Below, one piece after another: positions 22,024 to 32,895 of a DNA stretch of 64,000 nt (the first letter of the stretch is position 1; each line of letters starts with the position of its first letter). Source of the stretch: Trypanosoma brucei gambiense DAL972 (Eukaryota; Euglenozoa; Kinetoplastea; Trypanosomatida; Trypanosomatidae); NCBI RefSeq assembly GCF_000210295.1, contig NC_026741.1, forward strand, positions 248,001 to 312,000, in the 5' to 3' direction. Below the pieces are notes generated by a model. That model saw only the letters and a list, made by a program, of their open reading frames with translations, was not told the DNA's origin and searched no databases. Made by a program: the position numbers and the translations under genes.

Positions 22024-22335
22024 CACATGTACATATGTAGATGACTGCGTTTGGATGCGCACAAAACGTGAATAGGGCCCACAGATTGCACGGTCATCTC
22101 GCTTTCCATCATGCGACATCCGTACATTGTTGGGGTCCTCAGAACCTCTATAACCTTGTGTTTTTTTTTCGCCTCTTTTTGTTCTTATTACAAGTGGTAG
22201 TTCCCTCCTCATCTATATTTGACCTCTTTCTCTCCTGTGCGAGCCTATCCTCAATCCGCCATCCTAACCTGTCCTCTGTGTCTCTTGCTCCAACCGGATA
22301 CTGGCGGAGCCGAGTCCCCTTATAATGCTACTCAC

Positions 22336-25300
22336 TCAGCCGTAGAGAAATACGACAACGAGGTAAGCAACAGCAACCGACGCCAACAATGCCAAAAGGT
22401 AAGCGTTACGACGTAGGCGGTCCACCTGCGAAAAACGAGCGAGCCGCCATAGAAATCTACGGTAGCGACTGCCACGCCGCTGCGTCGTGACTACAGGTGC
22501 CGGGGTGACCGTCATCAGGGACCATGGTTGTGCGACAACTGCTGGGGCCTTTCGCTTCCTCTTCGGCGAGGTCGATCTACGTAAATCACGGGTTGTTTCA
22601 GTCACAGGTGGAGCCACCCGATCGGCCTTCATTGGACGCTCAGTCTTAGCCGGCCTTTCAGCTTTAACCGGCCGCTCAACCTTTGCTGGGCGCTCGGAAC
22701 TTGCCTCAAGTCCTTTCCCCTCACTTCTGGTGGTGGCATCATGAGTTTTCAAAGGCTCGGCTTGCCCTTCGTGAGCTCTGCCGTTGCTACCGCCGTTCAA
22801 AAGTGGTTTGCCATTGGATAGCCGTAAGGGTTTCTCCGTAGAAGCTGCGCCTCGTGGTCCCTTATGAGACAAATGCTCGTCCTCATGCCTTTCCACGCCG
22901 TTGGACTCTTGGCTCTCTGCGCTTCTCTGGCTTTCAAGCACGATTGCGATAGACACTGCCCAGTCTACTATCAGCTTTGAGCGCTTTCGCTCCTCGTCCC
23001 TCCTCGTGGCCACTCGCGCATCCAAACATGGCACCAGAATGTCCTTATACAGTTTCACAACAAGCTGCATCTGCTCAAGTTGCGCGGCGCACCACACCTC
23101 CGCTTTACGTAATTTATCGCTCACCGTCATTACGCTTTGCTTGGCCACCTCATAGTCGCCCTTCTTGAAACGAAGCAACGTCAGAATGTCCCCGCTCCTA
23201 GAGAGTCCGGAGGGAGCGCCAATACCAAATAACTCAGTCCGATGGCTTTGCTCTGGGTTTAGTGCTTTAATTGCAGGGTAGAATAAATTAGGAGTTTCAA
23301 CCTTCGCCTTTCGCTCCCCTTTTGGTGTCAAGATGCCGCTAAGTGTCTTGCGTATATCCTTTTGTGTGCGTTGCACCTCCAGCGCAGTGGCGCGTAGATC
23401 TTGGTCTAGTTTCTGTATCATATCAAAAGCTTCCTTGGTGCATTCGTCAACACTGCCATAATCTTCTTCACACTGTTTCGCGCCGCCCAAAAGACGCGCA
23501 GCAAACCGAAGCACTTCCTCAGAGATACTCCCATGAGGCCGCATAGATGCTCCAATGAGTCCCTCCACCAAATGTACAGCGTCCGAATCTTCCTCAGGGG
23601 CCCCCGCATCAACCGCCTTTTGGCCATTTCTACCGCCGCGACCCTTCTTCCGCTTGTCGGCTCCGTCAGTTGTCACGCAGTGCTGGAGCGATATACTAGC
23701 AAATTGTTCGCCCAAACGCTCCAATTGTTGGGCCAGATTGGCTATTCTCCGCCTACTCAAACCGATGCTGTCAGCCCACTCCAGTATCATCTGCCTACTG
23801 TCAGACAAATCCATCACCTCATTATCATCCTGTGGCGATGCACTAACAGCCGATGTCTCCTCCGCCTGTGGTGGCACTTTGACTGATACATCATCTGGAG
23901 TCTCCGCTGCCCATGGCGCCCACGGCGCCTCCGACGCACCGCTCCTCAATGATCCTGATTTACCTCCCCTCCGTGATCCCGAACTTTCTCCCCTCCACGA
24001 ACATGACGACCCGGGTGTGACATTTTTCCACGAAGAGACCCCCGTCCACGACGATCTCACCACACCCCGTACCTCTGAAGTCTCTGCGGCCCCTGCAGAT
24101 GCCGTTCTCCCTTTCCGCAGTGCGAAGCTGGGAGTCCACGGAAAACACTGGAATGTCCCGCACAGAGCCGGATTAAATGTGAATGGTCTGCCAGGTCCCC
24201 CGCCATTAAAACACATGCCTCGTCCCCAACCAAAACAAGGTTGCGGAGCGGTTTTTCTTCCATGTGGATCCACATCTGCGGGACTAACTCGCATTCTGTC
24301 ATAGGGATTATGCTGCATCTTAGACCCATTACCCCTTGGAGACGCCTGTCCGGAGACCTCAGAGTCCTGCCGCCCATGGAATGAAAAGTACTCTTCAGCC
24401 GACAGCGCCAACACATCCCCTTCAATGGTGGTATCGTTAAACGGCACCCACATGCAAGAGAGGTCCTCAACATTTACCTCCGCCACTGCCACATCCGACA
24501 CCCCGTGGACAGCGAAACGCTCCGGGAAAAGGTTCACGAGGGCATCCAGGGCAATACGCCGGGGTCTCAGACGTGGTGACGCGCCTGAGCGTGGGCGGAC
24601 GGCACGCACTACCGTGTGCACAAACAACACTACATCGCGCTCCCTTTGGTCATCGCCCTCGGTGGGCACTTCACCATCCTCACCATGATGTGTCAGGCAT
24701 ATGTTCAAGGCAACGGGTACTGGCGGCGGCGGAATCGAGTGGAAGACACGCGGTAATACCTGTTGTGGCCCCTTGGGTTCCTTTCCCGCGCTGACTCCAC
24801 CCCCACTTTGTTGATTGGTGCTGGCGCTACTCACTGCTTCCTCCTCTTTGACGCTTTCACCAGGGGAGGCAGTGTCTGTCCCCCTTCCTGACGACGGTGC
24901 TTCGTCAAAACCACAAAACGACGTGGGATTGCTTGAAATGCAACTGAAGGCGGCATCATGAATGAGTGCACGCAGCTGATGGGCGTACATGCGCTTCGTA
25001 CTAGCAAACTCCTCGAGCATTTCAGACACAGACCCCCTATCATCATTTTTTCTCTCCTTTGTCCCCTCGGGAGTTGGAGAGAGCACTAAACGGATGGGAA
25101 TACGAGCTCGAACCTCGTAGTAACTCGGCTCGCTGCCGTTTATCATCCCTGATACGATTTCGCACGGAAACCCACTCGGAAAGAAACTTACTTCCATCCT
25201 TGGCCAGGTTGTAAGCCTAACAATGTGTGACGTCACCGCACTCCATGTTTGAACAAGAAAATCCAAGCGATTGGTCCTCAGTACATGCAGCTCCACACTG

Positions 25301-25656
25301 CTATTACCCTCAGCGTCATCACTGACACATGGCAAAGCAAGCACCCAATCCAGAGTCAGTTGGATGACACGGGGCCCAGCCTCTCCATCACCGGCAGCCG
25401 CGCCAGCAGAATCAGCTGAGAGCAGGTGGAGGCCCAACCCATCCTCCCCAACAGCTAAGCTTCCATTATGTTTGGCGCTGTCAACGGGCACGGTTGCCTT
25501 TACTGCAGTGAGGAACTCAGAAGGTGTCGTCCACGTAATGACAGGCACGGAGGGTGTGTCAAGTAGGGACACCCTATCCGCAACTGTGGCCTCGTCGCAG
25601 CTTGTGCAGGAATGACACGGCAGAACATAGCGCAATGTCAAACTGGAAGGGCTCAT
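22336..25656 (-). CDS. Hypothetical protein (1106 residues) with C-terminal membrane anchor
   Basis: The ATG is at 25656. A spliced-leader acceptor AG at 25714-25715 follows a CT-rich tract, giving a 5' UTR of about 58 bases. I do not recognise the family. The first 450 residues are beta-rich with long acidic or Ser-rich linkers. A G/S/W-rich low-complexity stretch covers about 530-600. A helical, coiled-coil-like region (about 640-900) contains LAQQLERLGEQFASIS and DLRATALEVQRTQKDIRKTLSGI. Near residues 985-1010 is a short tandem motif of the form ERP-x-K-x. The last 25 residues form a hydrophobic helix (YLLALLASVAVAYLVVVFLYG) after a basic cluster (RRGSRYRRFLWR), so it is probably tail-anchored with the bulk in the cytosol. 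Confidence 0.85.
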   Translation of the reverse strand: MSPSSLTLRYVLPCHSCTSCDEATVADRVSLLDTPSVPVITWTTPSEFLTAVKATVPVDSAKHNGSLAVGEDGLGLHLLSADSAGAAAGDGEAGPRVIQLTLDWVLALPCVSDDAEGNSSVELHVLRTNRLDFLVQTWSAVTSHIVRLTTWPRMEVSFFPSGFPCEIVSGMINGSEPSYYEVRARIPIRLVLSPTPEGTKERKNDDRGSVSEMLEEFASTKRMYAHQLRALIHDAAFSCISSNPTSFCGFDEAPSSGRGTDTASPGESVKEEEAVSSASTNQQSGGGVSAGKEPKGPQQVLPRVFHSIPPPPVPVALNICLTHHGEDGEVPTEGDDQRERDVVLFVHTVVRAVRPRSGASPRLRPRRIALDALVNLFPERFAVHGVSDVAVAEVNVEDLSCMWVPFNDTTIEGDVLALSAEEYFSFHGRQDSEVSGQASPRGNGSKMQHNPYDRMRVSPADVDPHGRKTAPQPCFGWGRGMCFNGGGPGRPFTFNPALCGTFQCFPWTPSFALRKGRTASAGAAETSEVRGVVRSSWTGVSSWKNVTPGSSCSWRGESSGSRRGGKSGSLRSGASEAPWAPWAAETPDDVSVKVPPQAEETSAVSASPQDDNEVMDLSDSRQMILEWADSIGLSRRRIANLAQQLERLGEQFASISLQHCVTTDGADKRKKGRGGRNGQKAVDAGAPEEDSDAVHLVEGLIGASMRPHGSISEEVLRFAARLLGGAKQCEEDYGSVDECTKEAFDMIQKLDQDLRATALEVQRTQKDIRKTLSGILTPKGERKAKVETPNLFYPAIKALNPEQSHRTELFGIGAPSGLSRSGDILTLLRFKKGDYEVAKQSVMTVSDKLRKAEVWCAAQLEQMQLVVKLYKDILVPCLDARVATRRDEERKRSKLIVDWAVSIAIVLESQRSAESQESNGVERHEDEHLSHKGPRGAASTEKPLRLSNGKPLLNGGSNGRAHEGQAEPLKTHDATTRSEGKGLEASSERPAKVERPVKAERPAKTERPMKADRVAPPVTETTRDLRRSTSPKRKRKAPAVVAQPWSLMTVTPAPVVTTQRRGSRYRRFLWRLARFSQVDRLRRNAYLLALLASVAVAYLVVVFLYG

Positions 25657-25713
25657 CCGTCGGGCTCCCAGTTGCTCCTGCCCGCAGAGGCAACAAATGA
25701 AGTTAACTGAACC

Positions 25714-25760
25714 CTGAAAGGGAACAAAGTGGGTTAAAACTTACCCAGAAAGGGGGAAAC
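25714..25760 (-). promoter_or_regulatory. Spliced-leader acceptor of the 1106-residue protein gene
   Basis: On the minus strand CCACTTTGTTCCCTTTCAG forms a strong tract and acceptor, with AG at 25715-25714, about 58 bases before the ATG. Confidence 0.65.
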
Positions 25761-26045
25761 GCGAAGACGGCCGATACGCGGTCAACGATGAAAAAGAAAG
25801 AGAGCGTGCTTGGTGCCTTTTCTCTGCTTACTACACTAAGGTTGGTTTTCTATGACTGTAAATGGAGATGTGCACGTGAAAGACACAGCGAACCCAACTA
25901 CACACTTTGATCGATGCACAGCTTTTTCTCTCCCTTTCCAGCCCTCTATTTTCTCCTTGGTTTTCTTCAGCGCCACGGAAGAGAGAGTTCTGCAGTGTGC
26001 TTCTCGGTAAGCCAAAAGTACACCCACTCTGGTGACAGGATATCA

Positions 26046-26073
<28 letters not shown>
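26046..26073. repeat. (TA)n microsatellite
   Basis: About 14 TA units read directly. Confidence 0.9.
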
Positions 26074-26077
<4 letters not shown>

Positions 26078-26706
26078 GCGTATATATGGGTGTTTGTTCA
26101 CACCCCTTCCTTCTTTCACACTCCTTAGCCTTAGTTAGTATCCTTCCTTCTCTCACTCGCTCTTCAGCTCTTCGGCTCCTCAGTCTCCTAATTAATGGTG
26201 CCTGTCGTTAGTTCCTCCTTCCCACCTTTTTTTATCGAAAACTGTCACACCTCTCTTCCTCTACCACCAACGCCCCCAAACCGCACCTCGTCGTCCAGGA
26301 ACTGCGGCGGTAGAACCAAAATATGGCGTGGAAGGAAGCCAATATAAAGTGGAAAAGATAGATGCAGAGAAAACGAATGAGAGGCTCTTCTCAAGCTTTC
26401 TTAACCCTATCTCCCCTGTGTTCCTTCCTTCCCCCTTTGCACCTCTGTTTTTAATGCTGCACTTTGTCCCTTCTTTGTTGAGCAACAATCGCTGTTTACC
26501 TCCCCTCTCTTCCTTTTCTTCAGTGCGGATTACTTGTCTCACTGCCTTACTTCCTTCACACCTCGATCTTGATTTCTTTACTTATCTTTCTTTTTCCTTG
26601 ATTCGTTGCTGTCTTCCGCCTTGTATGGTTTGAATTCCCCGTTCTTCCTTTTCTTCCTACCCCACGCGCTTGACCAAGTCACTATCACTCTTTTCTTTGT
26701 GAGTGA

Positions 26707-26732
26707 ATATATATATATATATATATATATAT
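26707..26732. repeat. (TA)n microsatellite
   Basis: About 13 TA units read directly. Confidence 0.9.
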
Positions 26733-27006
26733 CTACTAAAGGCTACCACACCGGAGGAACCAAAGAAATGACGAGAGAAAAAGAAAAAAGCAAACACAGA
26801 AATAGTGAAGACTGTCGAGTAACACAAGGAAGCGAATAAGTGCGGACGGAACTAAAATACCGACACTGACAATCGTGGGGGAGAAGTACACATGCCCGTA
26901 CGTATAAATGTGTGCAGTAGTGCTTCAAAGAGCTGTACGCAATCCACATGAAGAGAGGGAATCGTAGCCAAAATCGAGTATGAAGTATAAATGCAGGTTG
27001 GGTCTC

Positions 27007-27031
27007 ATATATATATATATATATATATATA
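27007..27031. repeat. (TA)n microsatellite
   Basis: About 12 TA units read directly; the third such tract within 1 kb. Confidence 0.9.
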
Positions 27032-27284
27032 CGCACATGCCTGTCAGTACTTACCTCATCCCCTCACACCTTCACCCACGCCCGCACGACTGGTAAAAAA
27101 AAAAACGCACCATCTGATGCATGCGGTGGCTTCGAAGTTCTGGAGTTTATTTTTATGACTCCTTAGAGGGCTGCCAGCGCGGTTGCAGTCAACTACTTGT
27201 TCATCTGTTCTACTTTATTTTCTGCTCTTAACCCATAGCTGACCCTCCCCCACAGGGGCATACACGCGCCCCACAAACATACCA

Positions 27285-27309
27285 ACACACACACACACAC
27301 ACACACACA
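27285..27309. repeat. (CA)n microsatellite
   Basis: About 12 CA units on the plus strand, in the probable 3' flank of the PH-like gene. Confidence 0.85.
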
Positions 27310-28066
27310 AACCGATGGATTTCAACGAACTGCGGGAAGCGAGCAGGAAGAGGGGAGCTGTGTTCTATTATATCACAAGTGCGTGTACAGATGTAGAAAA
27401 AAAAATGATAACAAATGAGGGAAAGTGAAACCAAAGGATTGTAGAGAGAGAGAGAGAGGTAAAGAGAATGAGATTGATTGAAGCCACTTACATTGACAAC
27501 TGTGGGAACGCCACGTTACTTTTTCGTTTCTGGTGTCATTTTGAAACTTAGCTCGTGACTCATCCTCCCTCCAACCCCTCTAACTCGGGGTTGAGGCGAG
27601 GAGGCAACAACAACCACAACGCCAATGACGAAACATTATAAATGCCGAGTCGTATTTCTGGCTACCACTTTTTTATTTAAAAAAAAGAAACTCTCGTATC
27701 CTGCGCCTTTCTCACCTCTCTTCGGTCCTCCTTCCACACACCTGCTCAAATATCCCTCTATTACTGGCAAGTTCACAGTCCACCTCTCTATCCGGATCTA
27801 TTTATTTCTCATGAAAGCGCGCCGCACAAAAATTATGCCCAACAGAGTTGACAGTCGCAAATTCCCTGTCCAACAAAAAAAGTCACAAAGGTAAATGGGT
27901 TGGAAGCAAAAAAAAAAAAAAACGACGGCAAACCATTAACTAATATCGGCACTCACTTAGCCCGCCACCTCCGATTCCAATAAAACTTCCACCCAGAGGG
28001 TGGCCACACACACTAACAAAATTCATCAGTGCATGGTGGTCACGGTCGCTGCTTTAGCATTTTGTA

Positions 28067-30235
28067 TTACGATGAAGGTCCTGTGGGTTGCAGCCTGTTC
28101 CGCTCCACAATGAACGACATGGCGCGCATCCATAGATCCCTGTCCTCTTCGGTAAGGAATGTAAGCGCCAAGTCACGCTCATTGAACCTCAAAACCGCAC
28201 ACATCTCGTTTGGAACCGCACTTCCGTTGTGGTCTTGAACGACACCCCGCTTGTCTCGCTTGAAGAAACGCGAAAACTGTTCGAGAGTGCCCTCACACAG
28301 AGGAGACGCACAAAAAAGTGTGTGTAGACTAAGTGCATTCTTGCAACCCTTAAGTGAAGCGCTAGTAAGGGAGGTGGGGGACGGGCCCCAGATGAGATGT
28401 GGGGTTGGTGACGCACCACCACGTTTAGCGGGCAACATCTCCACACGGAAGTAACGCAGATGCGGCCGGCCACCCGTCACGTGCTTGCAGATGTTATTGC
28501 CGCGGCGCAGCATTGGGACGAGACCATGCAGCGGACATCCCACAGCCCTGCCGGACACACCGCCACGCTGCCGATTAACGGCTTCAGGAGTGGTTTCCAT
28601 GGACGTATTTGCGCAAGCCGCAGCAGACCGACATGACATCGCACGCTGCCTTGATGCAGCGGATCGGGAAGCGCTACGTCCTGCACGTAACCCGGCGGCA
28701 CTAAGATCTCGCTGGCCAAGGGCGCGTGAGTGGGCTCTGAGGCGCTGCCGTGACAGCGCACAGGGTTGTTGCGATTGGGGCAGAGGACCCCCAAACTGGC
28801 TTGAATTTACGGGAACTGCCCGCCATGCTCTCGCCCCCTCCAAGCCCCTCTCCCCGGAACGATGGTGAGGTGATACATCGCATGCGTCACTTCCGTGTAC
28901 ATCCCTTCTGTCTACACTGTGACGAGGGGTTCCCTTCGTTAGGATCGGGAAGTCTTCCGGCTCCACAACACAGGCAACAACAGGGTCCTCATCCTTGAAA
29001 CCCGCACGACCAATACCAACAGAGTCTCTATAGTCACGAACGGTACGGTACATGTCCACATAGAAGCACTGCACGAGGCCAAGCACATCCTCCGGCGTCA
29101 TCGTTTCGAGCCCCTTTCGCGATTCTTGTGCATCCAACGCGTAATGGTTCTTCAGATAGTAAATGATCGTGTGGAGGTTTTCCGCGTGTACATCGGAGGG
29201 AAAAGTTGTCGGGTTTGAGCGGTTTTTCCCACCTTCCCTGCGGCCGAGGCTACTGCTGCTGACGTTAGCGGCATTATCAGCGGCCATGCGATCACTGAGC
29301 CTGGCGGTAGGTGACAAGCTACTGTTCACCGGAAAGCTAGAGAAGCCGTTGCCGCTGACACCGGGCGCGAGACCATCCCTCCTGCCACCCGTGGAGTTAC
29401 TGCTCACCGCAACACGTTCCGGCCTACTTCCTTGTCGGCTCATATCGGCGCTACCTCGTCGCGAGTCTGGCTTGGAGAGCGCGCGATCACAACCGTTACC
29501 GCCGTCAGGTCCCGAGTTTTTGAAACATTCATCGATGGAGGAGTGGTTGTGAACCGCCACAATGAGGCCCTCCTCACCGCCACGCCTCTCCCGCAGTCGC
29601 CCTACCTCGCCACGACCCTTCGTGCCGTACAAAGCTGTAAGAGAATCGTCGCGCCTCATCAGTGTCTCGTCTGCATCTTGCCGCCTGCCGGAAGGATCCA
29701 GCGACGTCACATCCTGGTAGCATTGCTTCGAGGATGTGCGAAGGAAGGGCTGTGACATTGAAGCCTGCTTAGGATCAGCTTTCGACCCACGTCGTGATGC
29801 TGCCGTCTTCCGTACGCCACCATCAAGCGACGTATTTCCAGGTTGCGAAGGTTGATTGATCATGTGTTTTTTGTCATATCTCAGGGGCTCTGCCTCCACA
29901 AACTCCCCGTTAGTTGCAAGCGATGGCACTCTAGTGGTTGCGCCGGACGCATAATTGGGCCCCTGGTTGTGACTAAAGGTATCTGGACCGACATGCATGC
30001 CACTCACCGCACTGCCCCTTCTGCTGCACCCACCCGGTCGTTCACCAATCGACCTGCGCTCACCAACACTTTGGTGAGGCCTACTGCTGGCACGCATAGG
30101 TGCCACCTGGTGGTCTATCGAATGGTCGTACGCCGGCGTCACAGATCCTGTCATGTCCTGGTAATGATGTTGCTGTTGGGGGTAAATCTCCTGCTCTAAC
30201 GGAAAACAACGGGAAGCCGAATTTCTTCGACTCAT
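28067..30235 (-). CDS. Hypothetical protein with C-terminal PH-like domain
   Basis: The product is 722 residues, with an ATG at 30235. The N-terminal 330 residues are disordered, rich in R, S, G and Q, and basic. A predicted helical block at about 345-405 (LHTIIYYLKNHYALDAQES, then DVLGLVQCFYVDMYRTVRDY) follows, then another basic disordered stretch. The last 140 residues resemble a pleckstrin-homology fold: RPHLRYFRVEML as an opening strand, HLIWGPSP, a long insertion, MCAVLRFNERDLALTFLTEE, and a closing helix DRDLWMRAMSFIVERN whose Trp is the hallmark of PH domains. Such domains bind phosphoinositides or proteins, so a membrane- or cytoskeleton-associated role is possible. The PH call is by pattern only; the gene itself is convincing because the frame is intact and in cluster orientation. 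Confidence 0.82.
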   Translation of the reverse strand: MSRRNSASRCFPLEQEIYPQQQHHYQDMTGSVTPAYDHSIDHQVAPMRASSRPHQSVGERRSIGERPGGCSRRGSAVSGMHVGPDTFSHNQGPNYASGATTRVPSLATNGEFVEAEPLRYDKKHMINQPSQPGNTSLDGGVRKTAASRRGSKADPKQASMSQPFLRTSSKQCYQDVTSLDPSGRRQDADETLMRRDDSLTALYGTKGRGEVGRLRERRGGEEGLIVAVHNHSSIDECFKNSGPDGGNGCDRALSKPDSRRGSADMSRQGSRPERVAVSSNSTGGRRDGLAPGVSGNGFSSFPVNSSLSPTARLSDRMAADNAANVSSSSLGRREGGKNRSNPTTFPSDVHAENLHTIIYYLKNHYALDAQESRKGLETMTPEDVLGLVQCFYVDMYRTVRDYRDSVGIGRAGFKDEDPVVACVVEPEDFPILTKGTPRHSVDRRDVHGSDACDVSPHHRSGERGLEGARAWRAVPVNSSQFGGPLPQSQQPCALSRQRLRAHSRALGQRDLSAAGLRAGRSASRSAASRQRAMSCRSAAACANTSMETTPEAVNRQRGGVSGRAVGCPLHGLVPMLRRGNNICKHVTGGRPHLRYFRVEMLPAKRGGASPTPHLIWGPSPTSLTSASLKGCKNALSLHTLFCASPLCEGTLEQFSRFFKRDKRGVVQDHNGSAVPNEMCAVLRFNERDLALTFLTEEDRDLWMRAMSFIVERNRLQPTGPSS

Positions 30236-32895
30236 TTTATAAGGGTATCAAAGGGACTTACTACCCCGCCACCTTTCGTCACTGCTCGTTTCTAACACCT
30301 GTCAGTCGTTGTCGCTTGACGCTCCCCTCGACTTGTCGACTTTATCTACTTCCCCTCCCCTTTCGTCCCTCTTCTTTATTATATATATATATATATATGT
30401 TGCTAATTCACAAACGCTGCCTGCAGCCGTGACTCCTTTGATACCAAATAGAATAGTAAACCACGGAAGTCACTCGCACAGAACTACTCGTAACACTCGG
30501 AACCGCCACACTCGGGATGTACGGCCACAGCAACCGCCACCTCTCAACGCACACGCACACCTCTTCCTTACCACAGGACACACGTTGCACCTTCCCCCCT
30601 CGCTTCAAGTGCTTCGCGTATGGCCGCGTATGAGTGAACCTAAGGTGTATTTGTTTTCACTCTTGTGGACGTACTTCGTAACTGCCCCCACGTCTGTATA
30701 TCAACCTGTATATCTATAAATATATGTTATGTACACCTTTGCAAAGTGACTAGGAACCTAATGCGTCACAAGAGACAAGGGGTCCCGCTACTTACGAGTA
30801 CGGCCCACTTTCCCTGCCCTGAAACTGATGGGAACCTCCTCTTGTTGAAATGAAAGAGTGATATATATATATATATATATATTGCACAAAATAAAATATA
30901 ATTTAAAGGGACCAAATAAGCGAAACACTAGCAACAGAAGTGGGGAAGAAACGCCCCACTTCAACAGTTCCCACCCCTTCTAACTCAGTACTAACGGCAG
31001 CGCTACAAGCGGATGTTCCTTTCGCCGCTACCATGAGTGCGGGTGGTTTTTAGCAAGCACACACACACAAAAAAAAAAGAAAACAAAGGCGAGGCAATAA
31101 GAGGAGAATGGGGGAGAATCGTACCGTCAGTGAGCCTGGCTAAAGGTACAACAGCTGAATCAGGGAAAAGGGATTTCTAAACAAGAAGGAGATAGTGTGA
31201 ACAAATTAAGAAGTTTATAGTGGAAAAGAAAGCAGAATGGATGCACAATAGAACACAATTAACGCGCTACACAAAAAGAATATAATGAAAAGCAGGTGCC
31301 TCCCCGTTACACTATTAAATTTCGTTTTTTCACCCCCTCCCCCTCACCACCTAACACAACTCACGAGAGAAGATGGTACCTCTCAAGCTGTAAAAAAGGG
31401 GGGATGAAACACTTGAGAGCAAAGCCACTCACCTCTCCCACCTTACCTTCCACACACCCCCATAACTACCAGCGGCCCTTCCACAGAGATGTGACCTCTA
31501 CAGACATGCATTCCTCCTCCTCCTTCCTCCCTCTGCCCACCACGCAAAAATATCACCAGCAAAAGAGGAAGCAACGAGTGCAAAAGACGCCATGACCGCA
31601 CCTACCAACCACAACAAGGGGAAATATCAGGACATGTCATTGCTCACGCTACACAGATATATCCATGCCTTGTACAACCAATTGCAGCGGCACTGGCGCC
31701 GTATGCATGTAAAGGCAATTACTGAGGGTACATTAATCGAGCAGAGTTAGTACAGAAAGAAAATGAAGAGGATTTTTTTGCAAACCTGGCAGAGTGATAC
31801 GTAGAACAATATCGAAGGTGAGCTTCCACAGGAAGAAGGGACTACTAGACTACAACGGCGGGCACAGTAGTAGAAATTATAACAACAAAACCGGTGTTCA
31901 GGAGCGAACTGCAACGTCCCTGGGTTCTTTTGGCTTGCCACAACATGTGCTGGCTAATCGACTGCAGAGGACAAAAAATTATAATGGTAAAAGAAGGTAT
32001 GCACTAACAGAGAAAAGAAGCGGAGACAAGGCGACGAAGAACAGAACAGGCACAGACCTCATGTACAAAAATAGAAAGAGAATCGCTGAGTAGAATTGAA
32101 TGGTTGACTGTTGTTACCATCCATAGAAGATAGAGAAAGGGGCGCCGTAAGGCCGATAGTGTTTAATACGCGTAACCGCCACAAGGAGTGTAATAATCCT
32201 AACCGTACTTGTCCCCCACTATCATCTTCCCACTTGTGGTCCCATCACAGACACCACACTCAACCAACACAAGGCGATGAAAGGAACTGTAAGGGAAAGG
32301 GAACGCATTATTCCTCTCACTCGCTTGTACTCAACTAGCTGATGCGCTCGCAATTCCCACTTCCTCCTCATCTTATACTCGCTTCACAGCTGCATAACTC
32401 CCTTTGAATTGGGCCTCAGCACAGGACCCATCACACACAAGCAGACACATGACCCCGTTTTCACACAGACAGACACACGCATACACAACTTTGCTGTTTC
32501 CAGCAACTCTCCAAGCTGGTAGCCGGGTTTTGTGGGTTGGACATCAACTGAACCGATATATTCTCGGCGGACCACCAACGTAAGGCAACTGGGTGTTGAC
32601 ACAGTAGCTGCACAAAGGGAAATAAAGTGACAGACGTATAAATATCAGTTGTATGCACTTCCTGTCATAAACTCCTCAAATGCAAACAGCAACGCGCACG
32701 ACAAAGATGGATCTGCTCCATACCTTTCAACTTAACTCAACTCTCACCGTCAAATAAGCTACCTCCATTGGAAACCCTGCGCAGACACAAACACAAACAA
32801 CTAAAGGGGCACACCAACTACACATTAACTGGCAACCGGCATCGTCACTACATCCGCAGTAAGCGCTGAAAAGCAGGCAGCATGGTCCAAAGATT
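30236..32895 (-). other. 2.7 kb intergenic/UTR region without a supported gene
   Basis: It lies between the mitochondrial carrier's stop and the PH-like gene's start. It holds (TA)n tracts near 30380-30398 and 30861-30882 and many A-rich blocks. Minus-strand frames such as 32384-32602 (72 codons) are Cys/Val-rich translations of CA-rich DNA and have no family features. No RNA gene is recognised. Confidence 0.55.
30861..30882. repeat. (TA)n microsatellite
   Basis: About 11 TA units; a shorter one lies at 30380-30398. Confidence 0.85.

Larger units (their letters stand above)
17517..22335 (-). other. 4.8 kb gene-free low-complexity gap inside the cluster
   Basis: This is the longest gap in the minus-strand cluster. 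It lies between the start of the 1393-residue gene and the stop of the 1106-residue gene. It is AT-rich, packed with homopolymer A/T runs, (TA)n and (CA)n microsatellites, (CAA)n and (TAA)n runs, and a (GGTTT)n patch at 18750-18773. Every open frame is short and consists of repeated F/L/S or K/E residues from translated homopolymers. No coding sequence, tRNA or retroelement is recognised. It is probably a long 3' UTR plus intergenic DNA. Confidence 0.6.
25657..28066 (-). other. 2.4 kb intergenic/UTR region with microsatellites
   Basis: It lies between the PH-like gene's stop and the 1106-residue gene's start. The likely acceptor is AG at 25714-25715 after a pyrimidine-rich block at 25716-25760. 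The rest is AT-rich with three (TA)n tracts and one (CA)n tract. Open frames are short and look like translated low-complexity DNA. No RNA gene is recognised. Confidence 0.55.
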
